A stretch of DNA of 64,000 nucleotides, from contig NZ_BCNV01000001.1 of NCBI RefSeq assembly GCF_001570725.1, forward strand, positions 248,001 through 312,000, written 5' to 3'. The stretch's first letter is position 1; the number at the start of each line of letters is the position of its first letter. A model generated the notes under the pieces. That model saw nothing but the letters and a program-made list of their open reading frames with translations. It did not search any database and was not told where the DNA came from. Source of the stretch: Paenibacillus amylolyticus. GTDB taxonomy: Bacteria; Bacillota; Bacilli; Paenibacillales; Paenibacillaceae. Made by a program: the position numbers and the translations under genes. Below, piece after piece: positions 47,770 through 56,070 of this stretch.

Positions 47770-49959
47770 ATGAGCATTTACATCAATCAAGAGAAACTTC
47801 AGTTTCATTTACAAACCCGTGAGGCCAGTTATGTATTTCAGGTACTGCCTTCAGGATATTTGGTGCATTTGTATTATGGCAAAAAATTACGCGACACCGA
47901 TCTGAGCTGGTTGCATGTTCGTACAGAACGAGCATCTTTCAGTCCGAACCCGGTACCAGAGGACCGTACGATTTCATTTGATACATTGGCAGTGGAACTA
48001 CCCGTGTATGGCACAAGTGATTTCCGTAATCCGGCAATCCAACTGGAACTTGAGAATGGCTCAACGGTTTCGGAGTTTACGTATACAGGCCATCGATTGG
48101 TCAAAGGAAAGATAGCGCTTACTGGATTACCAGCAACGTATGTTGAATCCGATGAAGAAGCAGAGACGCTGGTTATTGAGTTGGAAGACCGCGTTGCAGG
48201 CATCAAAATTGAGCTTTCCTATACAGCCTTTACGGCATTTAATGCGATTACACGCTCCATGCGTATCGTTAATGAGAGCGCTACCTCAGTGAATGTGGTG
48301 CGTGCGCTCAGTTCTTCTGTTGATTTCCCGCATGCGGATTATGAATTGTTGCAATTGTCAGGTGCATGGACACGGGAACGTGATATCGTTCGCAGACCGC
48401 TTGCTTCAGGCTTGCAAGGGATTGAGAGCCGTCGTGGTTCAAGCAGTCACCAGCAGAATCCATTTATTGCACTGATGACACCAGGCACAGATGAAGATCA
48501 GGGTGAAGTCTACGGATTCAGTCTCGTCTATAGCGGTAGCTTCACTGCACAGGCTGAAGTGGATCAGTTCCACACCACCCGTGTGTCGCTCGGGATAAAT
48601 CCGTTCGAGTTCAGCTGGAAGCTGGAGGCACAGGAAGCGTTCCAGACACCTGAGACGGTTATGGTATATTCGAATGCAGGTCTGGATGGTATGTCTCAGT
48701 CCTACCATGAACTGTACCGGGAGCGTCTTGCACGTGGTAAGTTCCGCAATGCGGAACGTCCGGTTCTGGTCAATAACTGGGAAGCAACTTATTTTGGATT
48801 CAATGCGGACAAGATTGAACAGATCGCTCGTGCTGGACAAAAGCTGGGTATTGAGCTGTTTGTCTTGGATGATGGTTGGTTTGGACACCGGGACAGCGAC
48901 AATTCCTCGTTGGGCGACTGGATTGTAGATAAGAACAAATTGCCACAGGGTCTGGATGATCTGGCTAACCGGGTAACAGGTCTGGATATGCAGTTCGGAT
49001 TGTGGTTTGAGCCGGAGATGATCTCACCAGACAGTGAGCTGTACCGTGCGCACCCAGACTGGTGTCTGCATGTGCCAGATCGTCGTCGGACAGAAGGACG
49101 TCAGCAACTGGTACTCGACTTCTCTCGTCAGGATGTACGTGATGAGATTGTACGCATGTTAACAGATGTACTTGGTTCGGCACCAATCACTTATGTGAAA
49201 TGGGACATGAACCGGAATATGACGGAAGTGGGTTCTGCGTTGCTTCCGGCAGACAGACAGCGTGAGACAGCGCATCGTTACATGTTGGGGTTGTATGACG
49301 TCATGGAACGAATCACTTCGGCATTCCCGAACATTCTGTTCGAGAGCTGTTCAGGTGGTGGTGGGCGCTTCGATCCAGGTATGCTGTATTACATGCCACA
49401 GACGTGGACAAGTGACAACACCGATGCGATCTCCCGTCTGCGGATTCAATACGGTACGAGTCTTGTGTACCCAGTGAGTTCGATGGGATCGCATATCTCG
49501 GCGGTACCGAATCATCAGGTGAACCGGATCACTTCTCTTGAGATTCGGGGACATGTTGCAATGTCGGGCAACTTTGGGTATGAGTTGGATCTGACGAAAT
49601 TCACGGAGGAAGAGAACGAAATCGTGAAAGCGCAGGTTGAGCTGTACAAAGAGATCCGTGGAACGGTTCAATATGGAACATTCCGCCGTTTGCTCAGTCC
49701 GTTTGAAGGCAATGAGACAGCGTGGATGTTTATTGCACCGGACGGAAGCGAAGCTGTTGTATTCTACTTCCGCGTGCTCTCTGAGCCTAATGCGCCACTT
49801 CAGCGCCTGAAGCTGAAAGGATTGGACCCTAATGCGGATTACCGTCTGAAAGGCGGATCAGAGACCTTTACCGGCGATGCCTTGATGTATGGCGGTATTT
49901 CGGTAGGCAGTGCATCAGGAGACTATCTGAGCGAAATGTTCCGGTTCGAGCGCGTCTAG
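47770..49959 (+). CDS. Alpha-galactosidase, glycoside hydrolase family 36
   Basis: 729 residues, the usual length of GH36 enzymes from Bacillales. N-terminal beta-supersandwich (1-325), catalytic barrel (about 330-640), C-terminal sandwich. The nucleophile is the Asp in YVKWDMNRNMTEVG (near residue 478) and the acid/base the Asp in WTSDNTDAISRLR (near 548). LDDGWFGHRDSDNSSLGDW is a substrate-binding segment. There is no signal peptide, so it hydrolyses imported melibiose or raffinose-family sugars. GGTGGAGGAG precedes the ATG. It stands alone, in the place where B. subtilis has the rsb-sigB genes. Confidence 0.95.
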   Translation: MSIYINQEKLQFHLQTREASYVFQVLPSGYLVHLYYGKKLRDTDLSWLHVRTERASFSPNPVPEDRTISFDTLAVELPVYGTSDFRNPAIQLELENGSTVSEFTYTGHRLVKGKIALTGLPATYVESDEEAETLVIELEDRVAGIKIELSYTAFTAFNAITRSMRIVNESATSVNVVRALSSSVDFPHADYELLQLSGAWTRERDIVRRPLASGLQGIESRRGSSSHQQNPFIALMTPGTDEDQGEVYGFSLVYSGSFTAQAEVDQFHTTRVSLGINPFEFSWKLEAQEAFQTPETVMVYSNAGLDGMSQSYHELYRERLARGKFRNAERPVLVNNWEATYFGFNADKIEQIARAGQKLGIELFVLDDGWFGHRDSDNSSLGDWIVDKNKLPQGLDDLANRVTGLDMQFGLWFEPEMISPDSELYRAHPDWCLHVPDRRRTEGRQQLVLDFSRQDVRDEIVRMLTDVLGSAPITYVKWDMNRNMTEVGSALLPADRQRETAHRYMLGLYDVMERITSAFPNILFESCSGGGGRFDPGMLYYMPQTWTSDNTDAISRLRIQYGTSLVYPVSSMGSHISAVPNHQVNRITSLEIRGHVAMSGNFGYELDLTKFTEEENEIVKAQVELYKEIRGTVQYGTFRRLLSPFEGNETAWMFIAPDGSEAVVFYFRVLSEPNAPLQRLKLKGLDPNADYRLKGGSETFTGDALMYGGISVGSASGDYLSEMFRFERV

Positions 49960-50012
49960 ATAAGTGAATTACATTTTATTTACACGGATACTACGATGAC
50001 AGAACAACCTTC

Positions 50013-50090
50013 AATCGCTGTTATCCACAGTTTTTTTTGATTCCCTTTTCTCAAAGGGAAAATCCGGAGATAGCGTATGCTTCCGATGTA
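50013..50090 (+). repeat. Palindromic dispersed repeat, copy B
   Basis: In this orientation it reads ATCGCTGTTATCC, then a degenerate left arm, TCCCTTTTCTCAAAGGGA as the inner hairpin (50042-50059), AAAATCCGGAGAT, and GCGTATGCTTCCGATG. The same order of blocks is seen in the reverse complement of 12279-12375. Copy B has lost perfect symmetry. Confidence 0.65.
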
Positions 50091-50157
50091 GCTTTCTTTC
50101 AGAAAGCTTTTAGGCGAGTGTATACTTTCGAAGTAGCTTTCTTACAGAAAGCTTTTA
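50080..50157 (+). repeat. 45-bp tandem duplication with hairpin arms
   Basis: Unit 1 (from 50080) and unit 2 (from 50125) share CTTYCGAWGTAGCTTTCTT and CAGAAAGCTTTTAG. Each unit forms an AAGCTTTCTG/AGAAAGCT-type hairpin. It abuts repeat copy B and looks like a duplication of the end of that element. Confidence 0.7.
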
Positions 50158-50253
50158 GCTTCGCTTTTTCAGGCTTTTTCTGTCCTCTCCGTTATCGTGT
50201 AAATGAGCAGTTTCACTTATTAGATTGCAATTGCATTTAAAGTTTTAAAAAAG

Positions 50254-50298
50254 GAAAGACCGGGGGGCGTCGTGTGGACGTTTTTCGGTCTTTTTTTG
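50254..50298 (+). terminator. Intrinsic terminator before tex
   Basis: AAAGACCG and CGGTCTTT close a stem that includes GGGGG opposite TTTTT (wobble) and CGTC/GACG; seven T follow. Confidence 0.8.
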
Positions 50299-50498
50299 CT
50301 GTAATGGGGAAGGCTGGAGGATGACATCATTCTGTCAGAACTTGTATGCTTGCGGATTGATGGAAATCTGGACGTGATTTTGTGATAATATAGGGTAGAG
50401 TGGAAGAAACAAATGGTTCAACTATACTGTAATTACAGCAGCAAAGCTGCCCTGAAATGATTGTAACGAACGATTCAGGAAGGAAAGAGGGATTTATT

Positions 50499-52721
50499 TT
50501 GTCTGAACAGGAAACGGTTCTGGAACCCAATGAAGAAACAATAAAGGCAGAACGCCATGAACGAATCATCAAACAGGTAGCCAAGGAACTGTCACTGTCC
50601 TTGAAGCAGGTCCGCACAACGTCGGAGCTTCTGGACGAAGGCAATACGATTCCATTTATCGCCCGCTACCGTAAAGAAATGACTGGAGAGCTGGATGAGA
50701 ACCAGCTGCGATCAATTGAGGAACGCATTGTCTATCTGCGCAATCTTGAGGATCGCAAATTGGAAGTCATCCGTATTATAGAGGAACAGGGCAAGCTGAC
50801 CGGAGAACTGAAGAACTCCATTACCCAAGCTGTGAAGCTGCAGGAAGTGGAAGACTTGTATCGTCCGTTCCGTCAGAAGCGGAAAACACGTGCCAGTGTG
50901 GCCAAGGAAAAAGGTCTTGAGCCCCTTGCTGTATGGATCTGGGGTCAACCGAAACAAGGAGATACACTCCAGGAAGCTGCGAAATATATCAATGCTGAAC
51001 TGGGTGTAGAAGATGCGGAGGCGGCGCTTCAGGGAGCCAAAGATATTCTCGCGGAGAACATCGCAGACGATGCTGCCATTCGTGCCTGGATTCGTCGGTA
51101 CACCTTGGATCACGGCATGCTGACTTCGGAAGCGAAGGATGCGCAAGAGGAGTCTGTGTACGAGAATTATTATGATTACCGCGAATTAGCCAAAAAGATG
51201 CCTCCACACCGTATTCTCGCGATTAATCGCGGTGAACGTGAGAGTATTCTGAAAGTTGGCCTGGACGTACAGGCAGAACCGGCCCATCGCCATATGGAAG
51301 GACAGATCATTCGTGGTGCTTCTGCCGTGCAGGATATCCTGCGTGATGTGATTGAAGATGCTTACAAGCGGCTGATTGCGCCTTCCATCGAGCGTGAAGT
51401 TCGTGGAGAACTCACGGAAAAGGGCGAAAATCAGGCCATATCGGTATTCTCGGCCAATCTGCGTAACCTGTTGCTTCAACCGCCGATTCATGGCAAACGT
51501 GTGCTGGGGGTCGATCCAGCCTATCGTACCGGTTGTAAGCTGGCTGTAGTAGATGATACGGGCAAGTTGCTGGAAGTGGCTGTGACCTACCCAACGCCAC
51601 CACACAACAAGAAACGTGAAGCTGCGGAAGTATTCCACCGGATGATCAAGCAATATGATATTGGACTGATCGTTATAGGTAACGGTACGGGATCGCGTGA
51701 AACGGAGCAGTTTGTTGCCGAGATTATTCAGGAGAACGGTGATGAAAGTCTCGTATATCTGATTGTTAACGAAGCAGGTGCAAGTGTGTATTCTGCATCC
51801 AAGCTGGCGCAAGAAGAGTTCCCAGATCTGGATGTAGCCGAGCGCAGTGCAGCTTCCATTGCTCGCCGGGTACAAGATCCGCTGGCGGAACTGGTTAAAA
51901 TTGATCCCAAAGCTATTGGCGTGGGTCAATATCAGCATGACGTATCCCAGAAGATCCTGGAAGAAAGCCTGAAGGCTGTCGTGGAATCCGCAGTTAACCA
52001 TGTAGGTGTGGACGTGAATACGGCTTCACCTTCGTTGTTGTCATACGTTGCTGGGGTTAATGCTACGATTGCCAAAAACATCGTGAAGTACCGTGAAGAA
52101 AATGGCCGGTTTACGAACCGCCGTCAGCTTCAGAAGGTACCGCGTCTGGGTGCCAAAACGTATGAACAGTGCGTAGGATTTATGCGTATTGGCGAGGGCG
52201 AGAATCCGCTGGATCGTACACCGATTCACCCTGAGTCCTACAAGGTGGTTGATCAGCTGTTCAAGGAGCTTCAGGTTGCACTGGACAAGCTGGGAAGCAA
52301 GGAATTGTCGGTGTTACTGTCGGAGCAACAGCCAGAGCAACTGGCCGTGAAACTGGACGTAGGTGTGCCTACATTGCGTGATATTCTGGACAGCTTGCAG
52401 CGCCCGGGTCGTGACCCGCGTGAAGAGATGCCATTGCCAATCTTCCGTACGGATGTATTGAAGATTGAGGATCTGGTGGAAGGCATGGAGCTGCAAGGTA
52501 CAGTTCGGAACGTAATTGATTTCGGTGCCTTTGTTGATATTGGAATTAAGAGTGACGGGCTTGTCCATATCTCGCAGCTCAGCAACGGGTATGTTAAACA
52601 TCCGATGGACGTTGTGTCTGTTGGGGATAATGTAACAGTCTGGGTTATGAATGTGGATACCAAAAAAGGCCGTGTCGGCCTTACGATGAAGAAGCCTGCT
52701 TCTGCGCAACAGTCTTCCTAA
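50499..52721 (+). CDS. tex: Tex-family RNA-binding transcriptional accessory protein
   Basis: 740 residues. Order: helical N-terminus with the TIPFIARYRKEMTGELDENQ motif (near residue 45); YqgF/RuvX-like nuclease fold (about 325-450; VLGVDPAYRTGCKLAVVDDTG); helix-hairpin-helix pair (about 490-560; NTASPSLLSYVAGVNATIAKNI); C-terminal S1 RNA-binding domain (about 645-735; GTVRNVIDFGAFVDIGIKSD). Tex binds nucleic acid and affects transcription and ribosome-linked processes. I chose TTG 50499 because AGAGG is 8 nt upstream; the ATG at 50457 has no ribosome site. It matches B. subtilis ydcI in position. Confidence 0.93.
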   Translation: MSEQETVLEPNEETIKAERHERIIKQVAKELSLSLKQVRTTSELLDEGNTIPFIARYRKEMTGELDENQLRSIEERIVYLRNLEDRKLEVIRIIEEQGKLTGELKNSITQAVKLQEVEDLYRPFRQKRKTRASVAKEKGLEPLAVWIWGQPKQGDTLQEAAKYINAELGVEDAEAALQGAKDILAENIADDAAIRAWIRRYTLDHGMLTSEAKDAQEESVYENYYDYRELAKKMPPHRILAINRGERESILKVGLDVQAEPAHRHMEGQIIRGASAVQDILRDVIEDAYKRLIAPSIEREVRGELTEKGENQAISVFSANLRNLLLQPPIHGKRVLGVDPAYRTGCKLAVVDDTGKLLEVAVTYPTPPHNKKREAAEVFHRMIKQYDIGLIVIGNGTGSRETEQFVAEIIQENGDESLVYLIVNEAGASVYSASKLAQEEFPDLDVAERSAASIARRVQDPLAELVKIDPKAIGVGQYQHDVSQKILEESLKAVVESAVNHVGVDVNTASPSLLSYVAGVNATIAKNIVKYREENGRFTNRRQLQKVPRLGAKTYEQCVGFMRIGEGENPLDRTPIHPESYKVVDQLFKELQVALDKLGSKELSVLLSEQQPEQLAVKLDVGVPTLRDILDSLQRPGRDPREEMPLPIFRTDVLKIEDLVEGMELQGTVRNVIDFGAFVDIGIKSDGLVHISQLSNGYVKHPMDVVSVGDNVTVWVMNVDTKKGRVGLTMKKPASAQQSS

Positions 52722-53203
52722 GTAATAGGATTGGAGAACAGCCTTCCCTGACAGGGAAGGCTGTTTGTGTCGACAATAATGGTCCCGTTATCCGTTCTAA
52801 TTCCTCTGGTAAGTACGATGGCTATGATCATGGGCTTTTGCTTAAAGTTCGTGTTCAAAAGCGGACTGTTTGAACAACCTCTTAAAGTTCGTTCTCCGCG
52901 CTGCGCGGTGTGCCATTTGCTGGTTTGTTACGATAAAAGAACCAGCATTCGTTCAGCAACTTGATTTGCCGGCTGTCCTTTTTGTGAAATGCACGCATCA
53001 GTTGATTGCAAAGCCATTGAGGCAAGGGTATCTCCTCCTCTTGCATAATTCATCTGTACGTTAGCATATGTGGCAATAGCCTGGACTGTGCGGGTTAAGT
53101 GAAGGACACTGGCAAATCAATATTAATACCAAAAAGCACAAATCCCAATTCAGGGAGATGCGCTTTTCGTTCTTGTCATTTTTAAAATGAGATCTGGAGT
53201 GAA
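52722..53203. other. Intergenic region after tex with short direct repeats
   Basis: After the terminator (52737-52768), CTTAAAGTTCGT occurs twice exactly 40 bp apart (52841, 52881). Between them is the hairpin GTTCAAA...TTTGAAC (52852-52874), and CCGCGCTGCGCGG (52896-52908) follows. Two short frames here (52767-52964, 52870-53064) lack ribosome sites. I see no gene. Confidence 0.6.
52737..52768 (+). terminator. Intrinsic terminator after tex
   Basis: AACAGCCTTCCCTG is directly followed by its reverse complement CAGGGAAGGCTGTT; the T tract is short. Confidence 0.8.
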
Positions 53204-53560
53204 TTAGAGAGCTTCCATCTCTTCTTCATACCATTGTTCCAATTGGGCCTGAAGCGCCCGAATTTCGGTAAGTAGGGAAATCAAGGGATAATGGCTTTCA
53301 CGTAGTGCTGCAAAAGATTCTTCAAGCGCATTGATATAATCAAGGCCACCGATAATGGAAAGGTTTTCGTTCAGGAGATCCAGGTTGTCACATTCGGCAA
53401 TCGCCCAAGGCAGGACAGGGACATCTGCTGCAGTGAGTTTATCGATTTCCTTGTGCAGGCGCAGATTGAGCGCACTGAGTTGATAGGCGTAATCCGCCGG
53501 CATTTCCACAAACTGCAATTGTTGTTCCTGCTGCAAGATGACATAGCGCATTGTAGGCAT
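53204..53560 (-). CDS. Conserved-looking helical protein of unknown function
   Basis: 118 residues, no recognised family. It is mostly helical and acidic (ALNLRLHKEIDKLTAADVPV; LLTEIRALQAQLEQWYEEEM), with no signal peptide or membrane segment. The start is uncertain: the ATG at 53560 has GGGGAG 13 nt upstream, and the longer frame to 53587 begins before that site. It is divergent from the SprT-like gene. Sustained coding bias over the frame makes it more likely real than not. Confidence 0.6.
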   Translation of the reverse strand: MPTMRYVILQQEQQLQFVEMPADYAYQLSALNLRLHKEIDKLTAADVPVLPWAIAECDNLDLLNENLSIIGGLDYINALEESFAALRESHYPLISLLTEIRALQAQLEQWYEEEMEAL

Positions 53561-53679
53561 AACGAGTAATAATCTCCCCTCATACATTCTACTTGACAGT
53601 GTAGCCTACGAAACGGTTAAAATTCAAGTATTATGCGGGAAAAACAAATGCTCCGAGGGGGTGCAAGGAGAGGATACCG

Positions 53680-54141
53680 ATGGAAAATGAGGAATTGCAA
53701 CAATGGATTGAACAGGTATCACTGGATCATTTCGGAGTGCCGTTCACCCATGAAGCGTTGTTTAACGGTCGCCTGACCACTACAGGTGGACGTTATATGC
53801 TCAAAAGTCACCGGATTGAGATCAATCCCCATCAACTCGAAGCCTACGGGCGGGATGAGGTTGAAAAAATTATCAAGCATGAGCTGTGCCACTATCATTT
53901 GCATATTCGTGGACGCGGCTATCAGCATCGTGACCCGGAATTCAAGGCTTTGTTGCAGAAAGTGGGCGGTTCGCGTTACTGTCAATCACTTCCTGACGGC
54001 AAAGGCAGAAAACCTCTGCCCTATCGTTATAAGCTGGTGTGCAAGAGCTGTGGTACGGAATATTTGCGCAAGCGGAAAATAGATCCGAAGCGTTACCGCT
54101 GTGGTCGTTGTGCGGGAAAACTGGGTCTTCAGAATATCTGA
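53680..54141 (+). CDS. SprT-like metalloprotease-fold protein
   Basis: 153 residues. The zinc-binding HELCHYHLHIRG (residues 67-78) is the SprT HExxH motif, and a C-terminal zinc ribbon has CKSCG and CGRC pairs. It resembles B. subtilis YdcK, which also lies just downstream of the tex homologue and upstream of a tRNA cluster. Bacterial SprT-like proteins are poorly characterised; eukaryotic SPRTN cleaves DNA-protein crosslinks. AGGAGAGG precedes the ATG. Confidence 0.9.
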   Translation: MENEELQQWIEQVSLDHFGVPFTHEALFNGRLTTTGGRYMLKSHRIEINPHQLEAYGRDEVEKIIKHELCHYHLHIRGRGYQHRDPEFKALLQKVGGSRYCQSLPDGKGRKPLPYRYKLVCKSCGTEYLRKRKIDPKRYRCGRCAGKLGLQNI

Positions 54142-54185
54142 TGTGTGCATCGTTCACTGCACGTAAGAAAGTGATGAAAGGCATG

Positions 54186-54214
54186 TTGACTTGGATTATT
54201 AATCATGATAAATT
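54186..54214 (+). promoter_or_regulatory. Promoter of the Asn/Ser tRNA genes
   Basis: TTGACT (54186-54191) and TAAATT (54209-54214) with a 17-bp spacer, about 20 bp before the tRNA-Asn gene. Confidence 0.6.
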
Positions 54215-54234
54215 AAGTTAATCAAGATTAATTT

Positions 54235-54310
54235 TCCCTGATAGCTCAGTTGGTAGAGCACTCGACTGTTAATCGAGTTGTCACAGGTTCGAGCCCTGTT
54301 CGGGGAGCCA
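54235..54310 (+). tRNA. tRNA-Asn (anticodon GTT), CCA encoded
   Basis: Complete cloverleaf of 76 nt: acceptor TCCCTGA/TCGGGGA with one G-T pair, D-loop AGCTCAGTTGGTAGAGC, anticodon loop CTGTTAA, TTCGAGC T-loop, and genomic CCA. Confidence 0.97.
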
Positions 54311-54316
54311 TTTCTT

Positions 54317-54405
54317 GGAGAGATACCCAAGTGGCTATAAGGGGACCCTCTGCTAAGGGGTTAGACTGCGTAAGCGGTGCGAGGGTTCGAATCCCTCTCT
54401 CTCCG
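54317..54405 (+). tRNA. tRNA-Ser (anticodon GCT)
   Basis: 89-nt class II tRNA: acceptor GGAGAGA/TCTCTCC, anticodon loop CTGCTAA, long variable arm and GGTTCGAATCC T-arm. CCA is not encoded. It lies 6 bp after tRNA-Asn and is probably co-transcribed. Confidence 0.95.
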
Positions 54406-54417
54406 TTCTGAATTACC

Positions 54418-54471
54418 AAAAAATCCTCTTCACATTAGACCGATTAACGGTCAGTGTAAAGGGGATTTTTT
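54418..54471. terminator. Bidirectional terminator between tRNA-Ser and the ArsR-like gene
   Basis: AAAAAATCCTCTTCACATTAG and CGGTCAGTGTAAAGGGG with a T run form a long stem closed by GACCG/CGGTC; it serves both the tRNA operon and the convergent regulator. Confidence 0.9.
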
Positions 54472-54510
54472 GCGTTCTCATCCTTGGTTGTCCCTCATAG
54501 ACGCTTCTGC

Positions 54511-55209
54511 TTAAAGTGAAATGCCCAACACCTCGTATAAACCTTTCTTGCCAGCATCCGTTACTTCGACAGAGCGACTTCCTGTTTTTTGACGAATCCA
54601 GTCCAGTTCCGATAATCGATGTCTGAGTTGTTCCCCAAGCATACCCGAGAGATGATGACGGCGTTCGCTCCAATCCAGACATTTACGAGCGATGGCACGG
54701 CGTGACCCCGGCTTCACTTGAAGTTCAATACCGAACGTAGTAAACCACTGCATTCCTTTCTCTGTAACTTGATAATCCTTGCTATGTTTCTCTTCGGGCT
54801 CTGAAAGATAACCCTTCTGTAGTAAGGTCTCACAGAGCGAGATTCCTAATTTCCCAGCCAGATGACCATAACAGGTCCGTGCATAACTCAGTTGTTGAAG
54901 CTGATCGGATTGTTTGAGAGAGCGGATCTGTACAGGTGGAGCAATACTGGCCATCGTTTCAATCAGATTAGCAATTTCGTTGCTTGCCAGACGGTAGTAT
55001 CGATGGCGTCCTTGTTGTTCGACTTCGAGTAATCCTCCCACTACGAGTTTAGCGAGATGGCTGCTTGCTGTCTGGGGAGTGACGCCTGCCATATGAGCAA
55101 GCTCTCCTGCGGGCAACGCCCGCCCATCCAGCAAAGACGACAGAAAAATAGCGCGGCTTGGATCAGCAATTAACGACGCAACAACAGTAATATTTGGATA
55201 TACATTCAT
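54511..55209 (-). CDS. ArsR-family transcriptional regulator
   Basis: 232 residues. The winged helix spans about residues 10-85 (LPAGELAHMAGVTPQTASSHLA; GGLLEVEQQGRHRYYRLAS); the remaining 140 residues are a helical extension with a second winged-helix-like segment (KDYQVTEKGMQWFTTFGIEL). There is no ribosome site before the ATG at 55209. A TTGTAA/TATGAT promoter with a 17-bp spacer ends 6 nt before the ATG, so the mRNA is probably leaderless. It is divergent from a flavin-reductase-like gene, its likely target. Confidence 0.87.
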   Translation of the reverse strand: MNVYPNITVVASLIADPSRAIFLSSLLDGRALPAGELAHMAGVTPQTASSHLAKLVVGGLLEVEQQGRHRYYRLASNEIANLIETMASIAPPVQIRSLKQSDQLQQLSYARTCYGHLAGKLGISLCETLLQKGYLSEPEEKHSKDYQVTEKGMQWFTTFGIELQVKPGSRRAIARKCLDWSERRHHLSGMLGEQLRHRLSELDWIRQKTGSRSVEVTDAGKKGLYEVLGISL

Positions 55210-55214
55210 ACTTC

Positions 55215-55243
55215 GATCATATCTGAACTATTCCTGTATTACA
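55215..55243 (-). promoter_or_regulatory. Promoter placing the ArsR-like transcription start at its ATG
   Basis: On the minus strand TTGTAA (55239-55244) and TATGAT (55216-55221) are 17 bp apart. The start codon begins 7 nt after the -10, at the expected transcription start. Confidence 0.6.
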
Positions 55244-55317
55244 ATTTTGTTCTATCGTCCCTACGGGTCAGATTGAGGTTATAAACCAATGGAATTGGAA
55301 CAGGAGAGGTACAGAAT

Positions 55318-55977
55318 ATGAAAAAGATAACGAAACAGGACTTTGCCATAGAGCAGTTGTCCGAGAGTTCAGAAGTGATTCAACATGAAACGCTTAATCC
55401 CAGTATTTTATATTATGGTACGCCCGTATTGCTGTTAAGCACATTAAACGAGGATGGGTCAACCAACCTGTCTCCACTGTCTTCATCTTGGGCGCTGGGG
55501 GATTGTTTGGTTCTTGGTCTAGGTATACAGGGCAAAGCCTATCAAAATCTGAGTCGACACCCTGAGTGTGTGATTAATTTGCCAGATGCATCTATGTGGA
55601 AACAGGTTGAGGCATTGGGGCGTTATACGGGAGTTACCCCGGTTCCTGAGGAGAAAAGGCAGATGGGCTATACGTTTTGCCAGGATAAATTCACTGTAGC
55701 TGGACTGACATCTGAATCTTCGGTTCAGGTGGCTCCAGATAAAATAGCTGAATGTCCGCTTCAGATTGAAGCCGTTGTTCAACACATACGTATTCCTGAA
55801 CACACACCATTCATGGCGATTGTGGAAGCGAAAGCCGTGAAGGTGCACGCGCACACAAGACTAATATCTGGACCGAACAAGATCAATCCGGAGGAATGGC
55901 ATCCGCTGATATATAATTTTAGACATTATTACGGATTGGGAGAGAGACAAGGGGGCAATTTTCGGGCAGAGAATTGA
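55318..55977 (+). CDS. Flavin reductase / FMN-binding split-barrel protein
   Basis: 219 residues. The split-barrel flavin-binding fold is visible in LYYGTPVLLLSTLNEDGSTN, LSPLSSSWALGDCLVLGLG and AYQNLSRHPECVINLP (residues 30-95), typical of FMN:NAD(P)H reductases acting with other oxygenases or alone. GGAGAGG precedes the ATG. It diverges from the ArsR-like regulator, an arrangement seen with detoxification or redox-responsive flavoproteins. The substrate is unknown. Confidence 0.82.
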   Translation: MKKITKQDFAIEQLSESSEVIQHETLNPSILYYGTPVLLLSTLNEDGSTNLSPLSSSWALGDCLVLGLGIQGKAYQNLSRHPECVINLPDASMWKQVEALGRYTGVTPVPEEKRQMGYTFCQDKFTVAGLTSESSVQVAPDKIAECPLQIEAVVQHIRIPEHTPFMAIVEAKAVKVHAHTRLISGPNKINPEEWHPLIYNFRHYYGLGERQGGNFRAEN

Positions 55978-56070
55978 CCTGAGTAGAGGCTTTTTATTAG
56001 TCGGGGAAAGATTGGGTAATAGTAAAGATAGACACATGTAAGCATATACATAATGAAAGAGGTGATGTGC

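Larger units (their letters stand above)
49960..50498. other. Intergenic region between alpha-galactosidase and tex
   Basis: 539 bp containing palindromic repeat copy B (50013-50090), a 45-bp tandem duplication (50080-50157) and a terminator (50254-50298). The last 200 bp hold the tex promoter region, which I cannot place with confidence. Confidence 0.6.

Noticed and set aside
52767..53064. Two small plus-strand frames of 64-65 codons
   Set aside because: No ribosome site, overlapping each other, and covering direct repeats and hairpins; the sequence reads as non-coding.
53942..54184. Minus-strand frame of 80 codons opposite the SprT-like gene end
   Set aside because: It is a shadow of the SprT zinc-ribbon region, with no ribosome site.
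55978..56070. Magnesium riboswitch before the MgtC-like gene
   Set aside because: Only 93 bp are available, too short for the known M-box structure, and no conserved element is seen.
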